Assembly (NCBI GenBank): GCA_025774735.1
Contig: JALGZU010000064.1
Coordinates: 1-22,129, forward strand
Direction: 5' to 3'
DNA from: a candidate division LCP-89 bacterium
Lineage (GTDB): Bacteria > Electryoneota > B3-LCP
Length of the DNA: 22,129 nucleotides
The position numbers and the translations under genes were made by a program. This document shows positions 1 to 7,523 of this stretch, piece after piece; position 1 is the stretch's first letter, and each line of letters opens with the position of its first letter. The notes below the pieces were generated by a model. The model saw only the letters and a program-made list of their open reading frames with translations. It did not search any database and was not told the DNA's origin.

Positions 1-934
1 CTACCCACGGATTGAGGCCGATTGCACCACCATTCGGGGCTGTATTTCCACTGAAAGTACAGTTGATTAATTCGGGTTCATTACCATAACAGAAAAAACC
101 ACCTCCGAATTCTCCGGCTGAATTTCCTAAAAAGGTACAATTGCGGATTATTGTGGTAGAACTAGTGCAATAAAGCCCGCCACCCCATACACTCGCAGTA
201 TTCTCCGTGATAAGGCAATTTTCGACGATTGTGTTACTATTACCTACCATAAGTCCACCACCCATCGTACCCGCTGTGTTTTGGCTGATAACACAGTGGC
301 GTACAATGGCTATGTTGTTGGCTCCACCTATTGAAATGCCACCCCCAGAATGCGATGGTGCCGAATTTCCGGTAATGGTACAATATTCTATTATGGGTGA
401 TGAAAATTCAAAATACATTCCTCCGGCCCCAGACCAGGAATTTCCGGTAATCTCGCAGTATCGGATGGTCGGTTGGGAAGAGTTCTGGCCGAAAATGCCG
501 CATCCCCAACAATCGCTAATCGTACAATTTAGAATTTCTGGGCTCGAATTATCGCAAAACAAACCGGCTGAACTGGATTTGGTTATCATGCAGTATTCTA
601 ATCTGCTGACAACGTAAGGAGAGAGGAAATCGATACCGCCCCAGTTTGGGACTCCCGTGTCCGGCAAAAACTTGATGCTGTCAGCTTCTGTTCCGATAGC
701 ACCCAGATACCCCTCAACGATGAAACTGTAATATCCTTGAAAGAGCACCTCTACGGCTGGTTCAATGTACAGCGTATCGTTCCAGGGCACCGTGATTTCA
801 CCCTCAATCAGGTATGGTGAACCGAATTCTTCCCAGACACCAGAAACATATCCCCCTGGTATGACCGTTTGCGCAGAAATGATTGCAGGCAAAACTGCTC
901 CCAGAATCAAAGTTTTCAATACTTTCTTTAACAT
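1..934 (-). CDS. Secreted right-handed beta-helix repeat protein, 3' end beyond window
   Basis: A frame open from ATG at 934 to the window edge gives 311 residues with no stop. It begins with a signal peptide (MLKKVLKTLILGAVLPAIISA, then Gln). Residues about 23-100 form a cap with the pattern IPGGYVSG..W, GEITVPWNDTLYIEPA and GTEADSIKF, common at the start of secreted beta-helix proteins. After it come repeats of about 22-30 residues of the type NCTISDC, YCTITGNSAP, NCLITENTAS and NCTFSGNTAP separated by GGG(I/L/F) turns, as in polymorphic parallel beta-helices. A GGAGG ribosome site lies 5-6 bases before the ATG, with a strong promoter upstream. The missing C-terminus probably carries the Ig-like and sorting domains seen in its neighbours (inference). 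The ligand or substrate is unknown. The gene is AT-richer than most neighbours. Confidence 0.85.
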   Translation of the reverse strand, partial: MLKKVLKTLILGAVLPAIISAQTVIPGGYVSGVWEEFGSPYLIEGEITVPWNDTLYIEPAVEVLFQGYYSFIVEGYLGAIGTEADSIKFLPDTGVPNWGGIDFLSPYVVSRLEYCMITKSSSAGLFCDNSSPEILNCTISDCWGCGIFGQNSSQPTIRYCEITGNSWSGAGGMYFEFSSPIIEYCTITGNSAPSHSGGGISIGGANNIAIVRHCVISQNTAGTMGGGLMVGNSNTIVENCLITENTASVWGGGLYCTSSTTIIRNCTFLGNSAGEFGGGFFCYGNEPELINCTFSGNTAPNGGAIGLNPWV

Positions 935-977
935 TTTGACCTCCACGGTAATAAAATAGGCTGATAATTATGTAAAT

Positions 978-1006
978 AATATAATAAATTCAATTAAGGA
1001 TGTCAA
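978..1006 (-). promoter_or_regulatory. Sigma-70-type promoter for the 1-934 gene
   Basis: Read on the minus strand: TTGACA (1006-1001), a 17-base spacer, and TATATT (983-978). This predicts a start near 971 and a 5' leader of about 37 bases before ATG 934. The same element precedes five other genes in the array. Confidence 0.75.
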
Positions 1007-1076
1007 GTAAAATTTTTTACTTCCTAAAAATTTTATCAGTGCTTTTTTGATTTATTTACATCATTAAATGAAACAT

Positions 1077-1103
1077 AAAAAGGCGACTTCTCGAGCCGCC
1101 TTT
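1077..1103 (-). terminator. Rho-independent terminator after the 1126-3108 gene
   Basis: On the minus strand the stem AAAGGCG/CGCCTTT (1097-1103 with 1079-1085) closes an 11-base loop and runs into TTTTT (1081-1077). It lies 23 bases after the stop codon. Confidence 0.8.
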
Positions 1104-1125
1104 GGTTTCTATCTATTTTGTTCGG

Positions 1126-3108
1126 CTACTTCATCAGCACCATCTTGTCAGTGGCACTGAATTCACCCGCCTGCATCTGATAGACATAGATACCGGAAGC
1201 CAGGTGCGACGCATCGAAGGTCACCTCATGAAAGCCAGCGTCCCGGTAGCCGTTCACCAGAACGGCGACTTCGCGGCCCGAGACGTCATACACCTTGATG
1301 CTGACTGTGCCTGCTTCGGCGATGCTGAAGCTTAGGGTTGTCATCGGGTTGAAGGGATTGGGGTAGGCGGACAACCTATGCTCAGTCGGCAATACCGATA
1401 ATTCCGATTGCCCCTGGTCGAAATTTTCACCCCAACATTCCCAACCGACGAGTTGAGAACCACCATCTTCCCCTGCCAGCTTCTCAAATTCAAAATGATC
1501 TTCGTCCCAGATGTCATCCGGGTAGATGCCGACATAGGCATCGTAGGTATACATGCCGGTCGGAGCAGCTGCTGGTACTGACTGTGTTCGATCTCGATTA
1601 GTCGACCAGCTAGCCGGTGCGGTAAAGTTCGGAAGATTGATAATCGGTCCGTATTGGCCTCCAGGGGGCAGAGTTGCCATCGTCCAGATGTCGAAGGTTT
1701 CAGGATCAGCCCCGTTATTGGCTACTTCGGCGTTGAAATCGAAACTGCCGCCCGAGGCGGGGATGCTGATAGGCGTTCCATAGGGCGTCAGCGTGATCGT
1801 GACGTCGGGCGTGCCTGCGGTTTCCAATTCGATTGCGTAGATCTGGCCTCCGTTGCCGAAGGTGCGGGCATGAACCGCCTTGCCGCCGCAGACGGCGTAC
1901 TGGCCGTCGTCCGAAATGGCCACGTCGAATATCGTCCCCGGCTCGTCGATGTCATCGAGGAGCTGCAGAATGACGTCTCCGCTGCTCATCTCGAATGCTG
2001 TGAATACGTCACCGTAGGTGGCGTCCAGCATCCCCCATGACCCGACCACGCCGACCGAACCGTCGTCGCAGAGGGCGACCGAAGAGATGTAATCTCCGTA
2101 CTGGTCGTAAGACCAGAGCAGGGTGCCGCCGATGTCGAAAGCTCGAACTTCACCGGCATAGGACGGAGAATAGACGAAATTGCCCGCCAGGACCGCCGAC
2201 CCGTCAGCCGATATATCTACGGCTGTCACCCAGCCGCCCATGTAATTGTTCCACTGTTCGACGTACCCTGTCGCCGTGCGCTGGTAGACGTGCAGCTGGC
2301 CGTAGAAATCTCCCGTGGCCAGCCATTCGGCATCCGCGTCGATGCCGGCCTTGGTCTGACTGTAATTGTCCGCCGTGAAGAACAGAGTCTGGGCGTTGAG
2401 ATCGAAAACATGAATTGCCCAGTAAGTCGAGACGATGATCCAGTCGTTATCCTCCGAAATTTCGACTCCGATCACCTGGGTCTCACCGCTGAAATCGGTC
2501 TCCCAGACCGGTGTCGGCGTGCTCGCATCGAAAACGGCCAGTTTGCCGTTATCTCCGCCGGTCTCGGCGCTGACCACCGCAACGTAATTGCCGTTGTCGG
2601 ACACGTCACAATCCACACCTTTGTAGCCCATGGGATGATAGTACTGCCAGGAGGGTGTCGGACCGGCGAGTCCAAGCCAGGCATTCAGAGGCGTGATGTC
2701 CCCTGTCGATGCCATCACGCTGCCGCTGTTCGAGACAGAAACGGGGAGATAAAAGTCGGGGAATTGATAGTATTCCCAGAGAGGACTGCCCGTACCGGAA
2801 ACCTGGTACTTGGAGACGCGCTCCTCGTTCAAGTACCATCCAGTGAGCATGTACACCCCGCTCCCGGTGACGTCGATGTTGTTGGCGATGGCGCTGGGGT
2901 GTTCGACGCTCCACAGCACCTCCTGATCCGTGGCTCCACTGACCCGTGGAGAGATCTCCCGGTCCTGGTTCGGCGTCCCAGGGGTGACACAGCGAACCGC
3001 CATTTCCCCGGGTTGATCTCCACTGATCTCCACACTAACCTGTGCTTGAACCGGCGCTAAACCGGCCAAACAGATACAAACAGATAAAACCACCAATCCT
3101 GTTCTCAT
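1126..3108 (-). CDS. Secreted WD40/PQQ-like beta-propeller protein with Ig-like module and C-terminal sorting domain
   Basis: 660 residues. The signal peptide is MRTGLVVLSVCICLAGLAPVQA, with Gln at +1. Residues about 55-425 are a beta-propeller built from repeats such as VTAVDISADGSAVLAGN, VGVEISEDNDWIIVS and IFDVAISDDGQYAVCGG, each followed by a strand with FD or FE and a Trp; I count about seven blades. Residues about 435-567 are the shared Ig-like module (TLTPYGTPISIPASGGSF, DIWTMATLP, NRDRTQ, WDEDHFEFEKL, GWECWGE). Residues 579-660 are the sorting domain (AYPNPFNPMTTLSF to the end DKMVLMK). GGAGG lies 6 bases before ATG 3108. It has its own promoter and terminator, so it is probably monocistronic. 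The likely role is an exported, surface-displayed or released propeller binding protein; no catalytic residues are apparent. Other possible annotation: PQQ- or WD40-repeat T9SS protein. Confidence 0.85.
   Translation of the reverse strand: MRTGLVVLSVCICLAGLAPVQAQVSVEISGDQPGEMAVRCVTPGTPNQDREISPRVSGATDQEVLWSVEHPSAIANNIDVTGSGVYMLTGWYLNEERVSKYQVSGTGSPLWEYYQFPDFYLPVSVSNSGSVMASTGDITPLNAWLGLAGPTPSWQYYHPMGYKGVDCDVSDNGNYVAVVSAETGGDNGKLAVFDASTPTPVWETDFSGETQVIGVEISEDNDWIIVSTYWAIHVFDLNAQTLFFTADNYSQTKAGIDADAEWLATGDFYGQLHVYQRTATGYVEQWNNYMGGWVTAVDISADGSAVLAGNFVYSPSYAGEVRAFDIGGTLLWSYDQYGDYISSVALCDDGSVGVVGSWGMLDATYGDVFTAFEMSSGDVILQLLDDIDEPGTIFDVAISDDGQYAVCGGKAVHARTFGNGGQIYAIELETAGTPDVTITLTPYGTPISIPASGGSFDFNAEVANNGADPETFDIWTMATLPPGGQYGPIINLPNFTAPASWSTNRDRTQSVPAAAPTGMYTYDAYVGIYPDDIWDEDHFEFEKLAGEDGGSQLVGWECWGENFDQGQSELSVLPTEHRLSAYPNPFNPMTTLSFSIAEAGTVSIKVYDVSGREVAVLVNGYRDAGFHEVTFDASHLASGIYVYQMQAGEFSATDKMVLMK
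1300..1369. repeat. 70-bp exact repeat, copy 1 (partner 5780-5849)
   Basis: The 70 bases encoding the start of the sorting domain (from the AYPNPFNP region through AGTVS) are identical to 5780-5849 in the beta-helix gene about 4.5 kb away. The match includes synonymous positions and breaks at mismatches on both sides. Confidence 0.9.
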
Positions 3109-3156
3109 GTCGATCCTCCTCGTTTGCCGCGACGTCCAGATTCAGAAATGCCTAAC

Positions 3157-3185
3157 AATATAGTTAATTCAAACGCCAATGTCAA
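3157..3185 (-). promoter_or_regulatory. Sigma-70-type promoter for the 1126-3108 gene
   Basis: TTGACA (3185-3180), a 17-base spacer, and TATATT (3162-3157) on the minus strand, giving a leader of about 42 bases. The ribosome site GGAGG follows just before ATG 3108. Confidence 0.78.
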
Positions 3186-3298
3186 GACACCAGAAAAAAT
3201 AACCCATTTTTTTCGCCGGGCAAACCGTAAGGTGGTGATCGAACGCTCTGATGTCTCCTTGTTGATGTGGCTTGACCTGTAGCCGGGATCATCTAAAC

Positions 3299-3324
3299 AA
3301 AAAGGGCGGACTTTCCGTCCGCCC
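3299..3324 (-). terminator. Rho-independent terminator after the 3349-5424 gene
   Basis: A perfect 8-bp stem GGGCGGAC/GTCCGCCC (3324-3317 with 3311-3304) closes a 5-base loop and is followed on the minus strand by TTTTTG. It starts 25 bases after the TGA stop of the propeller gene. Confidence 0.9.
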
Positions 3325-3348
3325 TGTATCTGCTATTACAAATCTGCA

Positions 3349-5424
3349 TCACCTCATCAGCACCATCTTGCCTGACGCTGAATAAGATCCTGCTTCCAGC
3401 CGATAGATGTACAGTCCCGACGCTAGTTCTGATCCATCGAAGACCACCTCATGAGTTCCTGCCTCCCGCCAGCCATCCACCAGGTCGGTTACCTTCCGCC
3501 CCCCGACGTCGTAAACGGCCAGGCTCACCAGATTCGCCTCAGGCAACTGGAACCGTAATGTCGTCACCGGATTGAACGGATTGGGGTGGTTCTGGCTTAT
3601 AAAATATCCCGCGGGAATGATTGTTATAGTAGCGTTGGCGGACGGTTCCTGGAAGACTTCACCGTCACTGGCCCATTCTTCGATCCAGGTACCATCACCA
3701 CTTAGGAGCTTCTCAAATTGCAGGGTGTCGGCATCCCAGAGGCTGTCCGGATATTCACCCACGAAACCGATATAAGTATAGATACCTGCTGGTGCACCAC
3801 CAGGTACCGCTTGAGTACGGTCGCGATTCAGCGAAGTGTACCCAGCGATTGTTAGGTCCGAGATATTGATAATCGGACCATAGACGACTGCATTCGGCAA
3901 TATTGCCATCGTCCAAATATCAACCATGTTTGGCTGTGGTTCGTTGTTTTCCACACCGATATTGTATTCGAAACTTCCACCGGTCCACGGAATCTGAATT
4001 GGTGAACCATAAGGTGTAAGAGTGATGGATACCGATGGTGGGCCATATTTGATGGTCACATAATCTTTATTCTCAGCGTAGTTAATGCTACCGCCGGTGA
4101 CGTAAACGTTGTCTTCTGCATCAACGGCAATTGCTTCAGGAATGTCCCATCCGTCCCAATAACCAGAGTATATCATTGACCACGACTGCTCACCGGTTGT
4201 CCCGTTGTACTTTAGGGTAAGATAGTCATAGTGAAAGTTTGACGAAAGCCAGAAAATATCTTCCACTCTTCCGGTAATGTATACGTTGTTATCCTGATCT
4301 AAGGCTAAGCCTTCGACCAAGTCATGCATCGATCCGTCATAGATTGCAGTCCATAGTTCAGAACCGTCAGGATCATATTTGATAGTCACTATATTTTTAT
4401 GAGTAGGTGGAACTACAGTCCCTTCAAAGAATGCATCCCCGCTGACAATAATGTTATTCTCAGTATCAACTGCCATGTATTTTATTTCATCATTATTGTT
4501 GAGTGGACCATTATAGGTGGTTATCCATTGCTCATTACCATTTGAATCATACTTAATCAGGACAAAATCATCGTTATTCCCCACTTCACGGGCATAACCT
4601 CCAACGTAGACGTTATAATCTTGATCTACGGCGACATCATTCGCGCCATCATCGTTAGTGTCCGATCCATCATGAATCCCAACCCATTGTTCAACGCCAG
4701 CATTATCGTATTTAATGATCACCAGGTCATCGGACCCACTGTTGGCGCAATCTCCTGCGACATAGACGTTGCCCAGGGGATCCACAGTTATTGCGGCGGC
4801 ATTGTCATCACGGTTGTAGCCACCATCGTAGAAGGCGCTCCATTGCGGATCACCGGCTGAGTCGTATTTTAGAGTCAATATGTCATAGTAATAGGGATGA
4901 TGGTAATTCGCTGCGACGAATGCATTACCATCTCCATCAACTGCGATATCAACAACATGATCGTCATCATTTTCTGGACTTTTCATAGTTCTAACCCAGA
5001 GAGAATCCCCGTTTGGATCGTACTTGATGACGAAAAAACCAAAAATAGTGTCGTCTCCCGGATCGAAATCGGTATCCCCTGTTAGGTAGATATTGCCTTC
5101 TTGGTCGAGCACCATGGCTTTAGGGATATCATCGCCGGCACCTGGGCCTTCGAAACCGCTCGACCACTGCTGGACACCCTCAGAATTGTACTTGATCAAA
5201 ACACAATTGAGATTATCAGAATAACCAGGAATTACATCACTAGTACCGGCAACGAAAATATCTCCATTGTAGTCGATTTCAAGACAATAAGCGCAATCAA
5301 AATCACCCGCATCATACCTGGCTACCCATTCCTTAATTATTTGGCCGGAGGAGACGTTGGCAATTCCCAATAGAGTAACGAGAACTACAGTTATTGTTAT
5401 TATTACAGAGATGTGCCTCCACAT
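3349..5424 (-). CDS. Secreted SBBP-type beta-propeller protein with Ig-like module and C-terminal sorting domain
   Basis: 691 residues. The signal peptide ends near NVSSG with Gln at +1. Residues about 30-463 hold eight repeats of about 50 residues with the pattern D.A..IAVD..GNVYVAG, then (D/Y).(L/V)(T/I)IKYD..G..QW, which matches the SBBP beta-propeller repeat family. Examples are DNAAAITVDPLGNVYVAGD and DIPEAIAVDAEDNVYVTGG. Residues 464-590 are the shared Ig-like module (TLTPYGSPIQIP, NRDRTQ, FEKL), and 612-691 the sorting domain (HPNPFNPVTTLRF to GKMVLMR). GGAGGT lies 7 bases before ATG 5424. The propeller part is markedly AT-richer than the tail, and its many Asp/Asn codons suggest a different origin (see findings). 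Likely a displayed binding or structural protein; no enzyme motif seen. Confidence 0.87.
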   Translation of the reverse strand: MWRHISVIITITVVLVTLLGIANVSSGQIIKEWVARYDAGDFDCAYCLEIDYNGDIFVAGTSDVIPGYSDNLNCVLIKYNSEGVQQWSSGFEGPGAGDDIPKAMVLDQEGNIYLTGDTDFDPGDDTIFGFFVIKYDPNGDSLWVRTMKSPENDDDHVVDIAVDGDGNAFVAANYHHPYYYDILTLKYDSAGDPQWSAFYDGGYNRDDNAAAITVDPLGNVYVAGDCANSGSDDLVIIKYDNAGVEQWVGIHDGSDTNDDGANDVAVDQDYNVYVGGYAREVGNNDDFVLIKYDSNGNEQWITTYNGPLNNNDEIKYMAVDTENNIIVSGDAFFEGTVVPPTHKNIVTIKYDPDGSELWTAIYDGSMHDLVEGLALDQDNNVYITGRVEDIFWLSSNFHYDYLTLKYNGTTGEQSWSMIYSGYWDGWDIPEAIAVDAEDNVYVTGGSINYAENKDYVTIKYGPPSVSITLTPYGSPIQIPWTGGSFEYNIGVENNEPQPNMVDIWTMAILPNAVVYGPIINISDLTIAGYTSLNRDRTQAVPGGAPAGIYTYIGFVGEYPDSLWDADTLQFEKLLSGDGTWIEEWASDGEVFQEPSANATITIIPAGYFISQNHPNPFNPVTTLRFQLPEANLVSLAVYDVGGRKVTDLVDGWREAGTHEVVFDGSELASGLYIYRLEAGSYSASGKMVLMR

Positions 5425-5476
5425 TATAGATACCTCCGCTTGATTCAGATGTAATAAATTTAGTGCTTGTCAATAT

Positions 5477-5505
5477 AATCTACTAATAAAATCCTAAATT
5501 GTCAA
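5477..5505 (-). promoter_or_regulatory. Sigma-70-type promoter for the 3349-5424 gene
   Basis: TTGACA (5505-5500), a 17-base spacer, and TAGATT (5482-5477) on the minus strand. The -10 is poorer than in the other units (TATATT there). Predicted leader is about 46 bases. Confidence 0.6.
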
Positions 5506-5545
5506 GTGATATTAAAAATTTACTTGATTTTACAAATGATATATT

Positions 5546-5585
5546 AAAAAGGGCACGAATTATGATAATCATCCAACTCGTGCCC
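5546..5585 (-). terminator. Rho-independent terminator after the 5606-7405 gene
   Basis: Stem GGGCACGA/TCGTGCCC (5585-5578 with 5558-5551) with a 19-base loop, followed on the minus strand by TTTTTAA. It begins 20 bases after the stop codon. Confidence 0.82.
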
Positions 5586-5605
5586 TAATATTATGTACAG
5601 GAGGA

Positions 5606-7405
5606 CTACTTCATCAACACCATCTTACCTGTTGTGCTGAAGTCACCGATCTGCATCTGATAGACATAGATTCCGGAAGCCAGGTGTGACGCGTCGAATG
5701 TCACCTCGTGAACACCCGCATTCCGGTAGCCGTTCACCAGAACGACGACCTCCCGGCCCGTGACGTCGTACACCTTGAGGCTGACTGTGCCTGCTTCGGC
5801 GATGCTGAAGCTTAGGGTTGTCATCGGGTTGAAGGGATTGGGGTAGGCGCTGAAGAGAACGTAACTGTTAGCTACGTTCCCCACTGTCGCGTCTGCGTTC
5901 TCAAACAGTTCCCCCCAGCATTCCCAACCGCCGACCTGAGAAACACCTCCATCTCCTGCCAACTTTTCGAAATCAAAGTGATCTTCATTCCAGATATTAT
6001 CGGGATAGACACCAACATAAGCGTCGTAGGTGTATATGCCTGCGGGGGCGCTTCCTGGAACCGCCTGGGTTCGATCCCGGTTGGCTGACCAGCTCGCTGG
6101 TGCAGTGAAGTCGGGCACGTTGATTATCGGCCCGTATTCACTGCCATTAGGTAGAGTTGTCATTGTCCAGATGTCGAAGGTCTCCGGATTCGTCCCGTTG
6201 TTGGCCACTTCGATGTTGAAGTCGAAGGAACCGCCAGAGGCCGGGACCTGAATAGGGGGATTATACGGCATCAGCGTCACGACAACTGGTGACGATCCAC
6301 TCTGATCGTAGTAAAACGCTCCCATGTCGGCGATGGTGTTGTCCGGATCGAGGGGGGATGTCGGATCACCCGCATCGATGCACGGAGACCCGGCCTGAAG
6401 CTGGAAATTCCCGCTGACCGGACTGACAAACAGGGGATCATCCATGATGTTACCGGTCCCTGAAAGCGATGCTCCGCTGCAGCTATAGGTGAAACTGACG
6501 CTGCCGTAACAATCAGGGCCATTCCCGGCCGAGTTGCCGTAGACAATGTTGTTGTATCCCTGGCACGTGCCCCAGTCAACAAAGATGCCTCCGCCATAAC
6601 TCGTATACGAACCCGACATGCCATTTTCAGAAATGGTGTTGTTGATGAATTGAGGCATGAAGCCGTCCACGTATACTCCACCTCCCTTGGACAGCGAGAG
6701 GTTATGGGCGATCAGGTTATGGGAGAAAGTTGCGTTAGAGTTTTGGCAGCGGATCCCGCCGCCTCCACAGGTGCTTCACGTGCCGGTACAGGTATTGTTG
6801 ACGATGGCGCAGTTTTTCACCTGGGCGCCGCTGCTCAGATTCAGGTAAATCCCGCCGCCGATATCCGCGGTGCAGCGGTCAATCTGGCAATCTTCAACCA
6901 GCAGCATGGTACCGTAATACGCGTAGATGCCCGCGCCGTCCTCCACGGTTTGGCAGCTTGATATCCTGGTATTCCTTACCGTGATATAGTTGCCTTCGAC
7001 GTAAATCCCGCCGCCCAGAATGTCCGTTCCATTATAGACGTCTTCGATGACGCAGTAGTTGAGGATACTCTGCACCGGAACCGTCGGGGTGAACCGGATG
7101 CCGCCCCAGCGATAGGTGGGATAGGGTGATTGGCGGATAAAGAGGATGGAATCGCCCTCTGCTCCTTCGGCGGTAAGCTTACCGTAAATCAACCAGGAGT
7201 AATGCCCCACATGCAAGAATTCCGTGCCGGGGAGAATCGTCAGCGAATCCCCCAGCAACACCTGGCAGTCCCCGTCGACGATGTAACTTCCCGGACCTAA
7301 TGTCCCTGATAAGGTGCCACTGATATGAGGTTGGGCAAAGGCTTGTACCGACAACAAGCTCACAGCCGCGAGCAATGCGAAGAAGACCGTTTTGGGTGCA
7401 GACAT
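5606..7405 (-). pseudogene. Secreted beta-helix protein with Ig-like module and sorting domain, interrupted by an in-frame UGA
   Basis: One frame runs from ATG 7405 to 5606 (600 codons) but holds a TGA at 6778-6776 (codon 210). Before it: a signal peptide ending QAFA with Gln at +1, a cap (GTLSGTLGPGSYIVDGD, DSLTILPGTEFL) and beta-helix repeats ending NNTCTGT. After it the same frame resumes with more repeats (GGGGIRCQNSN, GGGVYVDGF), a choice-of-anchor-Q-like stretch (SPCIDAGDPTSP, DMGAFYYD), the Ig-like module (PASGGSFDFNIEVANNGT, NRDRTQAVP, GWECWGE) and the sorting domain (YPNPFNPMTTLSF to GKMVLMK). The 3' part could be read from an internal start (TTG/ATG near 6670-6651) but would lack a signal peptide. 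GAGG precedes ATG 7405. There is no consensus promoter in the short gap to the 7524-9300 gene, so the two may be co-transcribed. Nonsense mutation or sequence error is the simplest explanation. Confidence 0.82.
5780..5849. repeat. 70-bp exact repeat, copy 2 (partner 1300-1369)
   Basis: Identical over 70 bases to 1300-1369. It encodes the start of the sorting domain in the UGA-interrupted beta-helix gene. Confidence 0.9.
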
Positions 7406-7488
7406 GGTTCCCTCATCATTTAAAGCTGGTTCTCGGAGTTCTCCCCCGAACCATTCAGATTCTTTTTTGTTCTGTACTATTAAGTCAG

Positions 7489-7514
7489 CCGGGGCGGGCA
7501 GATGCCCGCCCCGG
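7489..7514. other. Perfect 12-bp GC-rich inverted repeat between two beta-helix genes
   Basis: CCGGGGCGGGCA (7489-7500) and its exact complement (7503-7514) are separated by two bases. It lies 10 bases after the expected stop codon of the 7524-9300 gene. On the minus strand it is followed by CTGACTTAATAG, with no U-run, unlike the terminators elsewhere in the array. It could be a weak terminator, an mRNA-stabilising hairpin or a processing site. Confidence 0.7.
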
Positions 7515-7523
7515 TAGCAGTAT

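Noticed and set aside
207..617. Plus-strand open frame near the left edge
   Set aside because: The minus strand is open from 934 to 1 with a signal peptide, promoter and beta-helix repeats, so this is a shadow.
2290..3060. Plus-strand open frame of 256 codons opposite the WD40-like gene
   Set aside because: The minus-strand frame has signal peptide, repeats, module and sorting domain; the antisense product shows no recognisable pattern.
6740..6778. Selenocysteine insertion at the UGA, with a GC-rich 6-bp stem about 12 bases downstream
   Set aside because: The protein is a structural beta-helix repeat with no redox motif, the stem is explained by Gly codons, and no Sec genes are visible.
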